Source of the DNA: Leucaena leucocephala
Lineage: Eukaryota; Streptophyta; Magnoliopsida; Fabales; Fabaceae
Length of the DNA stretch: 64,000 nt
NCBI GenBank assembly: GCA_037074615.1
Contig: CM073545.1
Span: forward strand, 10,744,001 to 10,808,000
Direction of reading: 5' to 3'
Shown: piece after piece, positions 1 to 9,949 of the stretch
How positions within the stretch are numbered: the stretch's first letter is position 1
Layout: each line of letters opens with the position of its first letter
Translations under genes and position numbers: made by a program
Notes under the pieces: generated by a model
What the model was told of the DNA's origin: nothing
Database searches by the model: none
Seen by the model: only the letters and a program-made list of their open reading frames with translations

Positions 1-132
1 CATGAATGACATAGTATAATTCCTAAATTTTCATATGTTGGATTTAACTACCATACAGTTAGTCATATTATAAGTTATAAATTTATTTTAATATTTTATA
101 TTTTATCATTCGCGCACTGACTCCTTTCTCTT

Positions 133-960
133 TTGAACAACAACCACTTCTATCGTAAATGCCAGTACGATGCAAAAGGAGACATATATGGCTTTATGTG
201 TCCTCAAAAGGTGCAGGAGGCAAGTAATGATAGGAATTCTAGGATGATGTATATGGTTGATGTCATGACCCGAATCAAGAGGATGATATATTTTACACCT
301 TACATTAAAGGATAAGTATACTCTTATATTTAGAACACATATATACATATATAATAAAATCATATATGACGTGGTTGATATTTTGTAGCATGCATTGAGC
401 TCTACTTGTTATTGCCCCTCAATACAATGTTATTTACTGGTTCAATTCAATATTTAAATAGCTAGAGATTATACACATTGTCAACACGTAAGTTTTTGTT
501 TATATATTTATTAAACATAAAATTTCGCATATTATATAATATCTTTCTTTTCAATTGGTGATAGGGTTGTTTAAGGCGCCAACTTTTCAAAGCACATACA
601 CATGATATTAATCCTATATGGATTTTTCCTAAAGTAAGTTATTTTCAACTAATTAAGTTTTATTTTTTATAAATTTATTAGCTATAAAGTTTAATATTCC
701 CTAATGTGATCAATATTTTTTTTATTTTATTAGTACCGCCATCCACCTGACAGTGTTGAATGTGACTCAGTGAGGGATGAGGTATAAAGATGACACGATT
801 AATATTTAGTGATTCTTCAATTTATTCACATCTTTAATACTTATCTATTACTTTTAATTTATAGTCCTTCGATAACAACTTGAGCCATAAAAATGACCTA
901 ATCGATCAGTGAGAGATGATTTAACAAGAACAATACTTCTACACATGCCTTGAAGATGAA
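133..960 (+). pseudogene. decayed Ulp1-like (C48) cysteine protease exons of the CACTA element
   Basis: Several short pieces read in order like the C48 protease domain of plant CACTA elements. About 180-312 gives IYGFMCPQ and, later, a YFTPYIKG-like strand. About 390-450 gives a histidine followed by ALLVIAPQYNVIYWF, with a stop where the family has tryptophan after the catalytic His. About 570-632 gives HDINPIWIFPK. About 735-785 gives HPPDSVEC, the region of the catalytic Cys. The pieces are separated by AT-rich intron-like DNA ending in ttgtag or attag. In-frame stops and a damaged splice donor near 313 show that it is dead. The assignment rests on remembered family patterns and would need a profile search. 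Confidence 0.5.
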
Positions 961-1330
961 ATACTTGTCAAATTTTTAGTAAATATTTTATCAATAGTTT
1001 TTTAACTTGTTTATGATTGATCATTGAACTATTTCTTTGATGTATATATGATGTATAAAGAGCTATTTGATTCATTGAAAGTTTACCAATTTAATTTTTT
1101 TTATTACAATTTGGATTTTAGCATTACTAACTTCATACTTTATTTCCTAGAAATTGGTCTGTCTTGATTTTGCTAAATGCATAATGATATAAAATAAAAA
1201 CTTAACGAAAAAACAAAAACTTATATATATTTCCGCAATGGTTAAATGGAGAACTGCCATGAAAAGAAAAAAAAAAGCAAAAATAAAATTTATGGTAGTT
1301 AAGAGCATAACTGCCTTGGAAAATGAACAA

Positions 1331-1531
1331 TTAACGGCGGTTGTCACATGACAACCACCATTAAAAGTAAACACGTCAGAGTAGAAAGGATGTGTCACGA
1401 AGTATAATTAACGACAGTTGATATAGTAATCATCCTTAAAGGTAACACTTTTCACGGCAGTTTTAGACAACATTTTAATAGCATTTTTTCACCACCGTGA
1501 AAGGTAACGCTTTTTACAGTGGTGAAAAAAT
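1331..1531. repeat. subterminal inverted repeats of the CACTA end
   Basis: Two hairpins are obvious. One is at 1331-1363 (TTAACGGCGGTTGTCA facing TGACAACCACCATTAA). The other has arms ATTTTTTCACCAC (1483-1495) and GTGGTGAAAAAAT (1519-1531). Repeats like these are where CACTA transposases usually bind. Confidence 0.6.
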
Positions 1532-1636
1532 GTTGTTAAAATATAGACTTATTACGTCGGTAGAATTTATACCACTTATAAAATTTCTATAAAATGATAC
1601 TTTTAACCGCCATTAAAAGCTTTTTTTTCAGTAGTA

Positions 1637-2037
1637 AAAACACAAACCACAAATTTTTAATGATATATTTCTATAATTTTATATTTCCATTACAAAAATT
1701 CCTAATCCATTTGATGTTGAATACTTTTCTTAACCAGGTCACATCAAAAAATGCAGTCAAACATACTAATTCGTGCAATCTAGACAACTCGATTTTGCAA
1801 AACGCAGGTGGGGGAAAAAAGAAAAGAAAAGCAGCCCTATCAGCTTTCATCAGCACAACGCTAAGACAAGCCTAAATTCATATAGTTGTGATGAAAAAAA
1901 TATGCAGCTTTGCATCTCACAACAAAAATTGGGGGGGGGGGGGAATGGCATCCAATTCCTCTAGTTTCAAATCATAAAACACTAGCTAAATCAAATCAAG
2001 GAAAATTTGGAATCAAGAGAGCAAAAGAGTAACATAC
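1637..2037 (-). other. intron 1 sequence of the SEC12-like gene, no exon seen
   Basis: This stretch lies between the CACTA terminus and the exon at 2038. No WD40-coding reading frame is visible on the minus strand. It contains a run of 13 G at 1931-1943. The likely reading is that intron 1 continues leftward and was invaded by the CACTA element. Confidence 0.4.
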
Positions 2038-2319
2038 TGGCTGATCAGAGTGAGAATTAGATGGAACATCATGATGTGCAAGCAACACAGCATTGGGAAT
2101 ACCGCTGCTTCCTTCATCACCACCACCAGTGATCGCAATGTAGTGCACGCCGGACTGCTCAGATGGCTGAGGTGTGGAACTCTCGAAGATGTCAGAGGCT
2201 TCACCAGTTGTTTGATTTAATACTGGTTTGATAACATTCGGTGGGATCCATGCGACAGAGTATGAAGGAACGCCGTATTTCTTCAAGTTTGGAGGATAAG
2301 CTACAGCACTTCCCACCAT
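2038..2319 (-). CDS. SEC12-like WD40 protein, first coding exon only
   Basis: The ATG at 2319-2317 opens 94 codons beginning MVGSAVAYPPNLKKYGVP and containing ITGGGDEGSSGIPNAVLL, then SNSHSDQP. The order YPPN-KYGVP, GGGGEG-SGIPN, then SNS-SDQP is what I recognise as the N-terminus of plant SEC12-like proteins. These are PREB-type WD40 proteins of the ER membrane related to the SAR1 exchange factor that starts COPII coat assembly. The exon ends in phase 0 at a donor, CCA/GTATGT (intron starts at 2037). An upstream Met at 2505 is in frame, but the sequence before 2319 does not look coding. The beta-propeller and the C-terminal membrane anchor must lie left of the window. Identity is likely but not certain, and an isolated exon of a pseudogene is possible. 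Confidence 0.6.
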
Positions 2320-2998
2320 TTTCTCTCTTTTCTCCGTTCTATGCACTTCTCCGTTTAACTTATACAAGAAGCTTCCCAGTAGTCCATTGACAATGAATAC
2401 CAACCGTAGATTTATTGATTTCCATTGACACTTTGAATGCATTTGTGAGCAGGAATATGTTTTGAACGAACGAAAAAACCATAATGCGTTATGGATATAG
2501 AGCATTATAATTTTTTTGTCTAGATCATAACTCTACTCACAAATAGAAATGACTAACTCGCTGGAGAAAATAATACCCAACCCGATGAACGAATTCGGAA
2601 ACGGTATGGTTGTGGTAAATTCACAAAAGCTTGATCTTCAAGGAAAATTCTTACAAAGAATGTGGAGAGAGAGCAAGGTATTGACTTTAGGGCCGTTGCA
2701 GATTTGTCAAAAAAGATGTATACGACCCTGAAGGAGAACGGAAGGGACCCACTGATCGATGAGGAACGAAGAAACGTGTCGCAGCGGAGAGAGTCAGAGC
2801 ACTACGTCGTCGTGTAAGTCTTTAGGAATAGAATAAGGCCTAGACGCAAGAGGGGAGTAATGTGAAAGGCCCAGATCGATTTTAGGCCCATTGTGTTTAA
2901 GAAGAAAAGCTTTAAATAAAGTGGAAAATGCAAAGCTTGGACTTCAAATTATTAAGCCCAAGTGGTGCAAACCATTGGAATGGCTATTGTTACAAGGA
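2320..2998. other. upstream region of the SEC12-like gene
   Basis: This region should hold the 5' UTR and promoter of the minus-strand gene. Short frames on both strands here show no recognisable domain. No clear TATA element could be fixed. Confidence 0.3.
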
Positions 2999-3010
2999 CC
3001 CAAATAAATG

Positions 3011-3199
3011 TTTTTTTTTGTTGCGCACCCGATTCACCGGAGTTTTACCCCGACTACATTCAGATCCGACCCGTATCGCGCACCTAGCTATGGTAGGTGA
3101 GTGTCCCAACGGAGATTTTCTGCATAAGCCAAGACTCGAACTCGAGATCTCATTTAAGCGATACTAAGCTGCTTACCACTCGAACTAACCTCCGTTGAT
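3011..3199 (-). mobile_element. SINE family 1, full-length copy
   Basis: This is a tRNA-derived SINE read on the minus strand. The head at about 3195 is followed by an A-box-like region, then the B box AGTTCGAGTCT, then a conserved body, and a short A tail seen as T9 on the plus strand. It is flanked by the direct repeat CCCAAATAAATG (2999-3010 and 3200-3211). It is similar to the copies at 7194, 7616, 41934 and 46624. The family resembles Au-type plant SINEs, but I cannot confirm the name. Confidence 0.85.
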
Positions 3200-3250
3200 C
3201 CCAAATAAATGTATTGATGAGTAAGTGGTGCTTATCTTATTTTATCATTT

Positions 3251-3424
3251 AGGATATGTTTGGATAGAGAGAAACATGAGAAAAAAAAATAGGAAGAATG
3301 AATATTAGAAAGAAAAATTAAAAAAAATATTTTTTTTTTAAGAAAAACAAAAATCTATTACTTTTAGAAGTTTTCCCTTTTAATATTCTTTCCTCTTTAA
3401 TTTTCTTCTAATCTAAAAATAGGA
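3251..3424. mobile_element. possible short MITE
   Basis: The ends GGATATGTTTGGATAGA and, inverted at the right, AATCCTATTTTTAGATTAGA are weakly complementary around an A/T-rich core. A similar layout occurs at 62546-62704. The inverted repeat is imperfect and the target duplication is unclear. Confidence 0.25.
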
Positions 3425-3429
3425 TTAAT

Positions 3430-3855
3430 GTTACTCATGGAGTCATTAGAAGTGTAGAGGTGCCCGAAGGAGGAGTTTTCTGCGCACTGTTAAACAGCCT
3501 GGTTCGACGAAGTTCTTGCTTACACTGACTCTCTAGAAGCTCTCAAATTGGTGATAATGACAGATGGTGGTTCCGATCACCTGATGAGGTTAGAGATTAG
3601 TGATGTAAGAAGCATGGCATATTTCAATTGGAATACTGAAATCAGATATGTGCTACTTGGAACTATTTAATATGCAAAGTACTTGAAAAAGAATCTCATC
3701 AAGTGAATGAAGACATGATTATCGTGAAGGAGCCCCCACTTTGAATGTGGTGTCTTCCTAAGAGCGAATATTTTGAAGTAATCTTGTTAGATTGTATATA
3801 ATGTAATTTTAAAGTTTTAAACTTGTCCTCTCTTTAAAACAAAAAAAAGTAAAAC
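3430..3855 (+). pseudogene. LINE 3' end: decayed RNase H domain and A-rich tail
   Basis: The plus-strand reading near 3500-3660 gives TDSLEALKLV, then a region like EISDVRSMAYFNWNTEIRYV. This matches the C-terminal half of the RNase H-like domain that ends plant L1-type LINE ORF2 proteins (a DSLEAV-type strand, then I-IR--L, then W--EI-HV). Downstream, HFECGVFLRANI resembles the usual C-terminal tail after the domain. Stops interrupt the frame, and A-rich DNA follows at about 3837-3855. The rest of the LINE is absent. Confidence 0.45.
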
Positions 3856-4033
3856 CAATCATACTTTACATGAAAAATGTGGCGTTCAAAGAGATCAGGG
3901 AAATAACCATCAAATACATTATTTATAAAAAGCACACACAATCACATCAACAAACAACAATCCACACTGCGGAGAATTAGGGTGTGTTAGCTTCAAAGAA
4001 AAAGTCAGATTAGAGCATAAGTCCGTCTATGTC

Positions 4034-4240
4034 AATCCAAACATAAATTTAAGCTAAAAATTAACTTTTGAGGTGGAGAAGTCGGTTTGGGAACTTGTAC
4101 CGCTCTCCCAAACATTTTAGCTTTTAGCTTAGAAGCCATCAAAAGTTTATTTGCCCTATCGTAAATCCAAACATGAATTTAAGCTACAAATTAGTTTTTA
4201 CAGTGTAGAAGTCGCTTTTGGGATCCCAAACATCATCCCC
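4034..4240. repeat. imperfect direct duplication, 130-bp offset
   Basis: A segment starting AATCCAAACATAAATTTAAG at 4034 recurs at 4164, each copy followed by similar GAGAAGTCG-type sequence. It may be the inside of a degenerate MITE. No terminal repeats could be fixed. Confidence 0.45.
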
Positions 4241-4249
4241 CCTGTAAGT

Positions 4250-5499
4250 CACTTTTAACAAAATATTGGTATTTGGTTCATCGTTTTTTGAATCTAACTT
4301 ATGCCTCTAAATGAGCTCCCAGAAAGAAGCTCCTTTAAGTTGCTTTTTAGAAGTCCGGGGCCATCGTGGAGAAAGAAGGAAAGCATGAAGGAAAATGACA
4401 AAAAAGTGGTCCCAGGATAGGAGAAAAGACACCGGGAGAGAGAAGGGAATAATGGGGAGAATGAAAAAAAAATTCCCACATTCTTTTAATAATAAAAAAT
4501 AAAATTATTGTGATAGACCCAATTATTTGATATTTGCGAAAATATTCTAAGAAATAAATATTTGTTTCTAATAACAAATTAACTATTGTAAACCCTATTT
4601 TGTTCAGGCCCCACAAAAATATACAAAACCCAAACAATAATAACAGAAAAATAATGGCCAAAATCTGCTCCTAGCCATAAATAAAGGGAACCTCGTTAAA
4701 TACTGATTGGTCTCCTTTGCAATAATTGGAAGAAAATCTCATTAATTGTTGATAAGTTCAGATTAGTCAAATTGGGTAAGGAGAGAATTAAAATCTCTAG
4801 AATGATGTTGATTGGTGCCAAATCAAGAAATACTATTATTCATCATTATTGGAAAATTTTTAAAATTCAAAAACTGATGACATTTGATGATAATTTAGCT
4901 CTCAATCTGGAAATGTCATTAAGAGAAATAACACAAATTGAAAAAAAAAAAATTAGAAAAATGTGGACATTTAGAAGGAAAACCATACCATGAGCCTATA
5001 AGGAGAAAAGGAAGAGGCAGAGCATGGGGGTTCAAATTTTTTAGATCTGCAGACAATCTGGAAAAAGGTAAAGAGGATATTCCTTTATTGACTCTTTGAG
5101 GAGAGGGAGATGCTGAAGATAACTATTGTCTTGTCCTTTCCCTTTACATGTTTAGAGACCACGCTGATGAATGTATCTAAATGATTGAGGCATATTTGGA
5201 AATTAAAAGGCTCTAAACATGGCACCTTTGCATTCTATTTGGTGCTATGTTCACAAGTGTTCATGACCTTCTATTTGAATTAGTTTTCTCATCTTGTTGA
5301 TTGTCCTTTTGTGGTGCTTAGTACGATTGCATAATGGATATAACAATTGCTTTCTTTTTTTTTTTTTGGATAAACAGTCAACATAGGATAAAATGTTACA
5401 TAAAAAAAGTCCCCCATCAAGGAGGCATGTACAGATAAACTAAAATAAAAATACACACCTATCGTCCATGAGTTCAACTGACGAAGAGATAAGACATGT
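4250..5499. other. intergenic, nothing recognised
   Basis: AT-rich DNA with short frames on both strands. None shows a domain, signal peptide or convincing splice structure. A T-run at 5348-5367 is the only low-complexity feature of note. Confidence 0.4.
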
Positions 5500-5740
5500 A
5501 ATTATTTGGAGTGTGTTCGAACCCTAGGAAGTACTATTTTGTTATGATTCTAGTCGCGACGTTTAGGGATGCATCCTAACTCTTAGGTGTTTAGGTTTAC
5601 GCCTAAGGGTAATAGACAGCTCGCCCTTCCTGACGTTGGTATCGCATAGGAGAAAGGGAGATTTCGCCCTACCTTTGGATCGTGGATGAACTCAACCCCT
5701 TTCTAAAAAATTTTATACCAAAAAAAAATAAAAATAAAAA
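5500..5740 (+). mobile_element. SINE family 2 copy
   Basis: A B-box-like TGTTCGAACCCT near 5517 is followed by a body with CTAGTCGCGACGTTTAGG and then TTTTATACC with a long A-rich tail to about 5740. The same body is found at 41325-41510, 41564-41742 and 57689-57905 in both orientations. The 5' boundary and target duplication are uncertain. Confidence 0.65.
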
Positions 5741-6597
5741 CACATGATACATCATAACTTGCAAGTACCATATAGAGGGGGCCATCATAAATCTTCTACA
5801 CTCAAAGGAGAGATCAGAACCTAAAAAAGGGCACGCCACAATGAGAACTTGGAGCAAACTGAAGCCTCACGATGTAGAAACCGTAGTTGGTAATGAAGCC
5901 TTCCTTGAACCTATACTCCATATAGCACAGTGCTAACAAGGAAAGAGTAACTTTTGCAAAAATAAAGCATAAAATTTGAGAAGCCTAGAGAATTGAATAG
6001 TTGCCATAGCATTTCTCATTCTATGGCAACTATAGAAAAACCAGAACAGCAAGGGAAGGCTGTGCTGAAGAGAGAGGAGCAGAGGATTTAGATTAGCCAA
6101 GAAACCCAAGTTTGGTTTCTTGCTCCTAGACCAACGTTGCAAGGCAGAGAGCCTCAAACCAGAAAAGGAGTAAGGAACCAACAAAAGCAAGCTCTTCGAT
6201 TTTAAGACACCCATTAAGAAAGCCCAAAAAATATAAAAGCAATAGTAAAGAAGAGAAAAGGAAAAAACAAACAAAAAGATCGACAAGAAAGAACAACAGA
6301 AGAAAAGAGAGAGGGAATGGGAAGGTGAGAAAGATTGGGGTATGAGTGAAAGATGAAGGCGGTGATGAAGAGAGAGGAGTCGGCGATGAAGTTGGTGGAA
6401 GAAAAAAAAGTCGGTGGAGCAAAAAGGAAAAGAAAAAAACTAAGAAACAAAGGTGGTGAACAGAAAATAGGAGACTGTGAAAAGGAAGCAGAGGAACAGA
6501 AAAACAATGGGCAAGTAGAAGAGAAGAAGAGACAGAGGAAGACAAGAGAAAAATAGAGCAAAAAGATTAGACAAACCGAACCATAGAGCAGAGGAAA

Positions 6598-6700
6598 GCG
6601 TCACAAGGACGTCGGAAAAGAGACGACGGCGAAAGCGTCACAAGGACACCGAAATAGCTTCACAAAGGACACCGGAAAGCGTCACAAAGGACGCCAGAAA
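6598..6700. repeat. short tandem repeat, GCGTCACAAGGAC type
   Basis: Four imperfect copies start at about 6598, 6635, 6657 and 6679. The last three are 22 bp apart. Confidence 0.6.
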
Positions 6701-6881
6701 GCCTAGAAGAGGAACCCTAGCAGAGAAGCACCGACCTCCTCTCCATTCTCAGTTGAGACTTGAAAGGACAGACGTGGAACAATTGCTTTCTTCCGTTGTT
6801 GCTAAAATGCTAAGACGTTTTCTTGATGGGTATACAAACACTGTAGGTATGTGTCTCTACCATTACCTTTGCTTCCACATT

Positions 6882-6904
6882 CACACACACACACACACAC
6901 ACAC
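6882..6904. repeat. (CA)n microsatellite
   Basis: About eleven perfect CA dinucleotides followed by a few TA. Confidence 0.9.
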
Positions 6905-7193
6905 ATATATGTTGTTGGTTACCTTGGGTTTGATAAATCTCATGACTCCATGGGATGATTATGATTTTGCATCACATGGCCATTGCTTGAATCACACGAT
7001 GGATTGTTTGTATGTGGTAATGTTTGTATATCCCTTTCTCATTTTGCTCCATAACTTTCTTTTCTTTCACAGTTACAAGGATCAAAAGATATGTGCCTAC
7101 TTTTCATTGGTTGTTTGAAATATGATGTATGTTAAGAGGCAATATTTAGCTCTCCTTGGATTTTTGGATGATATCATAATATGTTGGTATGTT

Positions 7194-7384
7194 TGTTTGT
7201 TTTTTGTTGCCCACCCGGTTCACCGGAGCTTTGCCCCGACTACATCCGGATCCGACCCGCGTCACGCACTTGGCTATGGTGAGTGAGTCTCCCAATGGGG
7301 ATTTTCTGCGTACGCCAAGGCTCGAACTCGAGACCTCGCTTAAGCGATACCGAGCCGCTTACCACTCGGACCAACCCCCGTTGG
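7194..7384 (-). mobile_element. SINE family 1, full-length copy with 17-bp TSD
   Basis: Read on the minus strand it begins CCAACGGGGGTTGGTCCGAG, with A box TGGTCCGAGTGG and B box AGTTCGAGCCT, and ends in a short A-rich tail. The direct repeat TAATATGTTGGTATGTT flanks it perfectly at 7177-7193 and 7385-7401. It is the best-preserved copy for defining the family. Confidence 0.9.
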
Positions 7385-7461
7385 TAATATGTTGGTATGT
7401 TGAACATGTAAATCATTGTTTTGTCCTTATTAATTTGGTTGGAGCTTTCCTTGTTTTGATC

Positions 7462-7814
7462 TGTTAGGAGTTATTGTTGGACCTATAGCCAAAAGCCCAT
7501 TTGTTCTTTGTAGCAATGGCTTTTCCTAATGCGTTAGTGGGCTTCTTCTATTGTATATATATATGGGGCTTGTCTGTAGATCCAATATATATGTAAAAAC
7601 ATATTTCTCATATTGACGCTTAAGCGAGGTCTCGAGTTCGAGCCTTGGCGTGTGCAGAAAATCCTCGTTGGGAGACTCACCCACCATAGCCAGGTGCGCG
7701 ACGCGGGTCTGATCCGGATGTAGTCGGGGCAAAACTCCGGTGAATAGGGTGGGCAAAAAAAAATATTTCTCATATTGAATATACATATATTTTTCTTGTG
7801 ATGTGCATCTTAAC
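7462..7814 (+). repeat. 5' LTR of the old copia element (contains a SINE)
   Basis: It begins TGTTAGGAGTTATTGTTGGA, ends CATCTTAACA, and matches the 3' LTR at 16122-16306 apart from the SINE at 7616-7762. Confidence 0.92.
7616..7762 (+). mobile_element. SINE family 1, 5'-truncated copy inside an LTR
   Basis: The copy starts at CGCTTAAGCGAGG, so it lacks the A box, and ends in A9. The target duplication ATATTTCTCATATTG is at 7601-7615 and 7763-7777. Because the 3' LTR lacks it, it inserted after the copia element did. Confidence 0.92.
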
Positions 7815-8179
7815 ATGGCATAAGAGCAGTTGACACTGGAAATAGGGCCCAAAATCAAGAAAGCCCAAGAAGACACCACGATCTGACTGAAAAACAAGAA
7901 AAGTGAAGACTACTGAACCAATTACGCTCTAGAGTCGCGACGGTGAAAGAAACCCAGAAGAGAGGTCAACCAATCGCGCAGTGAACGGCAACATCCAGAG
8001 CGCTCTGGCAAGCAACACCGAAGGATTCTAATAAAGGCTCATGTGTATTGAAAGTTCTAAGGCATCTACAAGCCTCAAAACCAAACGCGACCCCACTCAC
8101 AAAGAGAGACGCGATCTGATTCAACGTAGCGTTACCCAGACAGACAATCATCACACAGATGGCCGCCAAGAAAGAATCA

Positions 8180-8504
8180 TAAGATCTTTAGGCCGATAAG
8201 CTCACCTTCACCTACCCTATATTCCTCCATCCATCTGAAACTCAAGGGACCACAATCATCCATCATATACTGACTTGAAGCGACAATTATACAGTATAGT
8301 CTCGTGCTAAGACGATTACCTTGAGAGGGAAACAGAAATTGGGGGGTTTATCAATGTGTCTCTCCCCAAGGATTCTCAAGGAGAATCAGTCCATGAACAA
8401 TGGGAGCAATGCAACGTTGTTGTTCTTTCTTGGCTTCTAAACTCAATTTCAGGGGAGATAGTAAATAGCGTAATTTTCTACCAAGATGCTTACCTGGTGT
8501 GAAT
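8180..8504 (+). pseudogene. old copia gag, N-terminal part
   Basis: The frame shows a copia gag start (NPYILHPSESQGTT near 8205) and, just before the break, CNVVVLSWLLNSISGEIVNS followed by VIFYQDAYLV. This is the usual helical gag region before the W-DLKERF motif. It stops at 8504 where the gypsy-type LTR enters, and gag resumes at 11855. Stops occur around 8270-8300. Confidence 0.7.
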
Positions 8505-9949
8505 TGTAACACCCTAATTTTTGGGCCTAGAGACGTAGAAAATAGCCTAAAATTGAGAGGCTACCAGACCTCTTTTTGAGTAGAAGTCCCAGACACATAC
8601 AGAGGATTTTCTGGAACTAAACTGCAAGTAAGCAAAGGTATAGGGACCTAAGTGTAAATAGTAAAAGTTCTAAGGGGTAGAATGGCTATTTTGGGAAATG
8701 TAAAGGTTAAAGGTTATAGAGTTAAGGGTTGACTACTTTGGTCGTGAAAAAGGGACAAAATGGGTCTGGTCATGCCTCAAATTTGAAGAGATCGCGAAAA
8801 AGGGACAAAATGAACACATAAGGTGTTAAGTTGCGATGGGAGGATAGTTAGGTCGCGACTATTGGATATAAAAGGTGTTAGACACCAAGAATCAAGTGGG
8901 CCAAGAGTTATGAAGGTCCAAGAGAGATTAAGGTGATATTTTAATAAAGTAGTGTTACCCGACTAGAGATAGAACTGGGAAAAGGATCAGATAAAGCTTA
9001 AGACTTATCCAGAACCATGAGGTGGCATGAAAAGGTATCCTCATGGGACCTATAAGGCACCACATGGCATGAGAATAGGGAAAGAAGAAAAAGCTAAGGA
9101 CACGTGGCACGATCTCGCCGTTGACTTAGGGATAAGACTCTGGAATTCTCTGGAAGCACTGAGTCAGCTGGTGAGGTATCCCAAAGCCCCACTATTGCAT
9201 CACCTAAGTGTGTGAAGTGTCCATCGATGATGTCACTTGTGATGAGTCATTGTGGATGATGATGTCATCATAATGATGTAAGCAAGGCTTGGTGAGGAAG
9301 CTACGCGATCTGAGCCGTCCATCGAGATTTGATCTGGACCATTCAATCCAAGTTCCTTCACCTATAAATAGAGGTACTTCCCCTCCATTCCATTCACAAT
9401 TCGGTGGAGAGGAGAAGTAGAGAGAGAAAGAGAAAGAAAGAAAGGAAGGGAGGAAGAAGGAAGAGTTTTGATCAAGCTAGGAACAGTCCAAAGAGCTTGG
9501 AAATAAGGTAAGTAAGTTATTCTAGTCCCAACTTTAATAACTTAGAGGATCGGGAAATGTCTTCCTTTTTATAAGGTTAGCTATGTATAGAAAGACAATC
9601 AGAGGATTGTCAGAGCAAGGATTAAGGTTAAGGAGAGGCTTCATGTCAGGTAGTAAACTATCATAAACTTGTATGTATTAGATGTTATACTTGATTATGC
9701 TTTGGCTATGTTGAATTGTGTATATGATTGATGCTCTGTGCTATGACTACTTTGGCCAATTGTATTTCATATGTTACATGGAAGCTTGCATCTTACACTT
9801 TCACAAGCAAGCACAAGTATTTACATTAATGCATACCGTGTTTATGGTTCCGTTTGCTACTGAGGTTTTCCCCAAAATCTCACCCCTACCTTTTCCAAAC
9901 ATAACAAGGTACTGGTTTGGAGATGATGAAACTAGGAAAATGAGGATGT

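Larger units (their letters stand above)
1..1636 (+). mobile_element. CACTA (En/Spm-like) transposon, right-hand part
   Basis: The right terminus at about 1616-1636 reads, on the minus strand, TACTACTGAAAAAAAA. That is a CACTA terminus with its first base changed. Just inside are subterminal repeats of the GGCGGTT / AACCGCC type (about 1332, 1607) and strong hairpins, as expected for CACTA ends. Further in, 133-960 holds decayed exons resembling the Ulp1-like protease carried by many plant CACTA elements. The left terminus and transposase lie outside the window. The 3-bp target duplication could not be verified. Confidence 0.6.
5741..7176. other. intergenic with purine-rich tract and short repeats
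   Basis: 5930-6560 is strongly purine-rich on the plus strand, and the long frames it yields on both strands are compositional. 6753-6847 could encode VEQLLSSVVAKMLRRFLDGY ahead of a good donor (GTAG/GTATGT), so it may be an exon. I recognise no family and no partner exon was found. Confidence 0.35.

Noticed and set aside
2928..3167. Frames over SINEs (also 7189-7467, 7526-7897, 46639-46863)
   Set aside because: They are translations of the same SINE body at several sites, not genes.
5505..5530. tRNA gene at the GTTCGAACCCT motif
   Set aside because: It is the head of a repeated SINE family, with body and A tail.
5933..6561. Several frames of 115-139 codons
   Set aside because: Purine-tract artefacts, Leu/Phe/Ser-rich on one strand and Lys/Glu-rich on the other.
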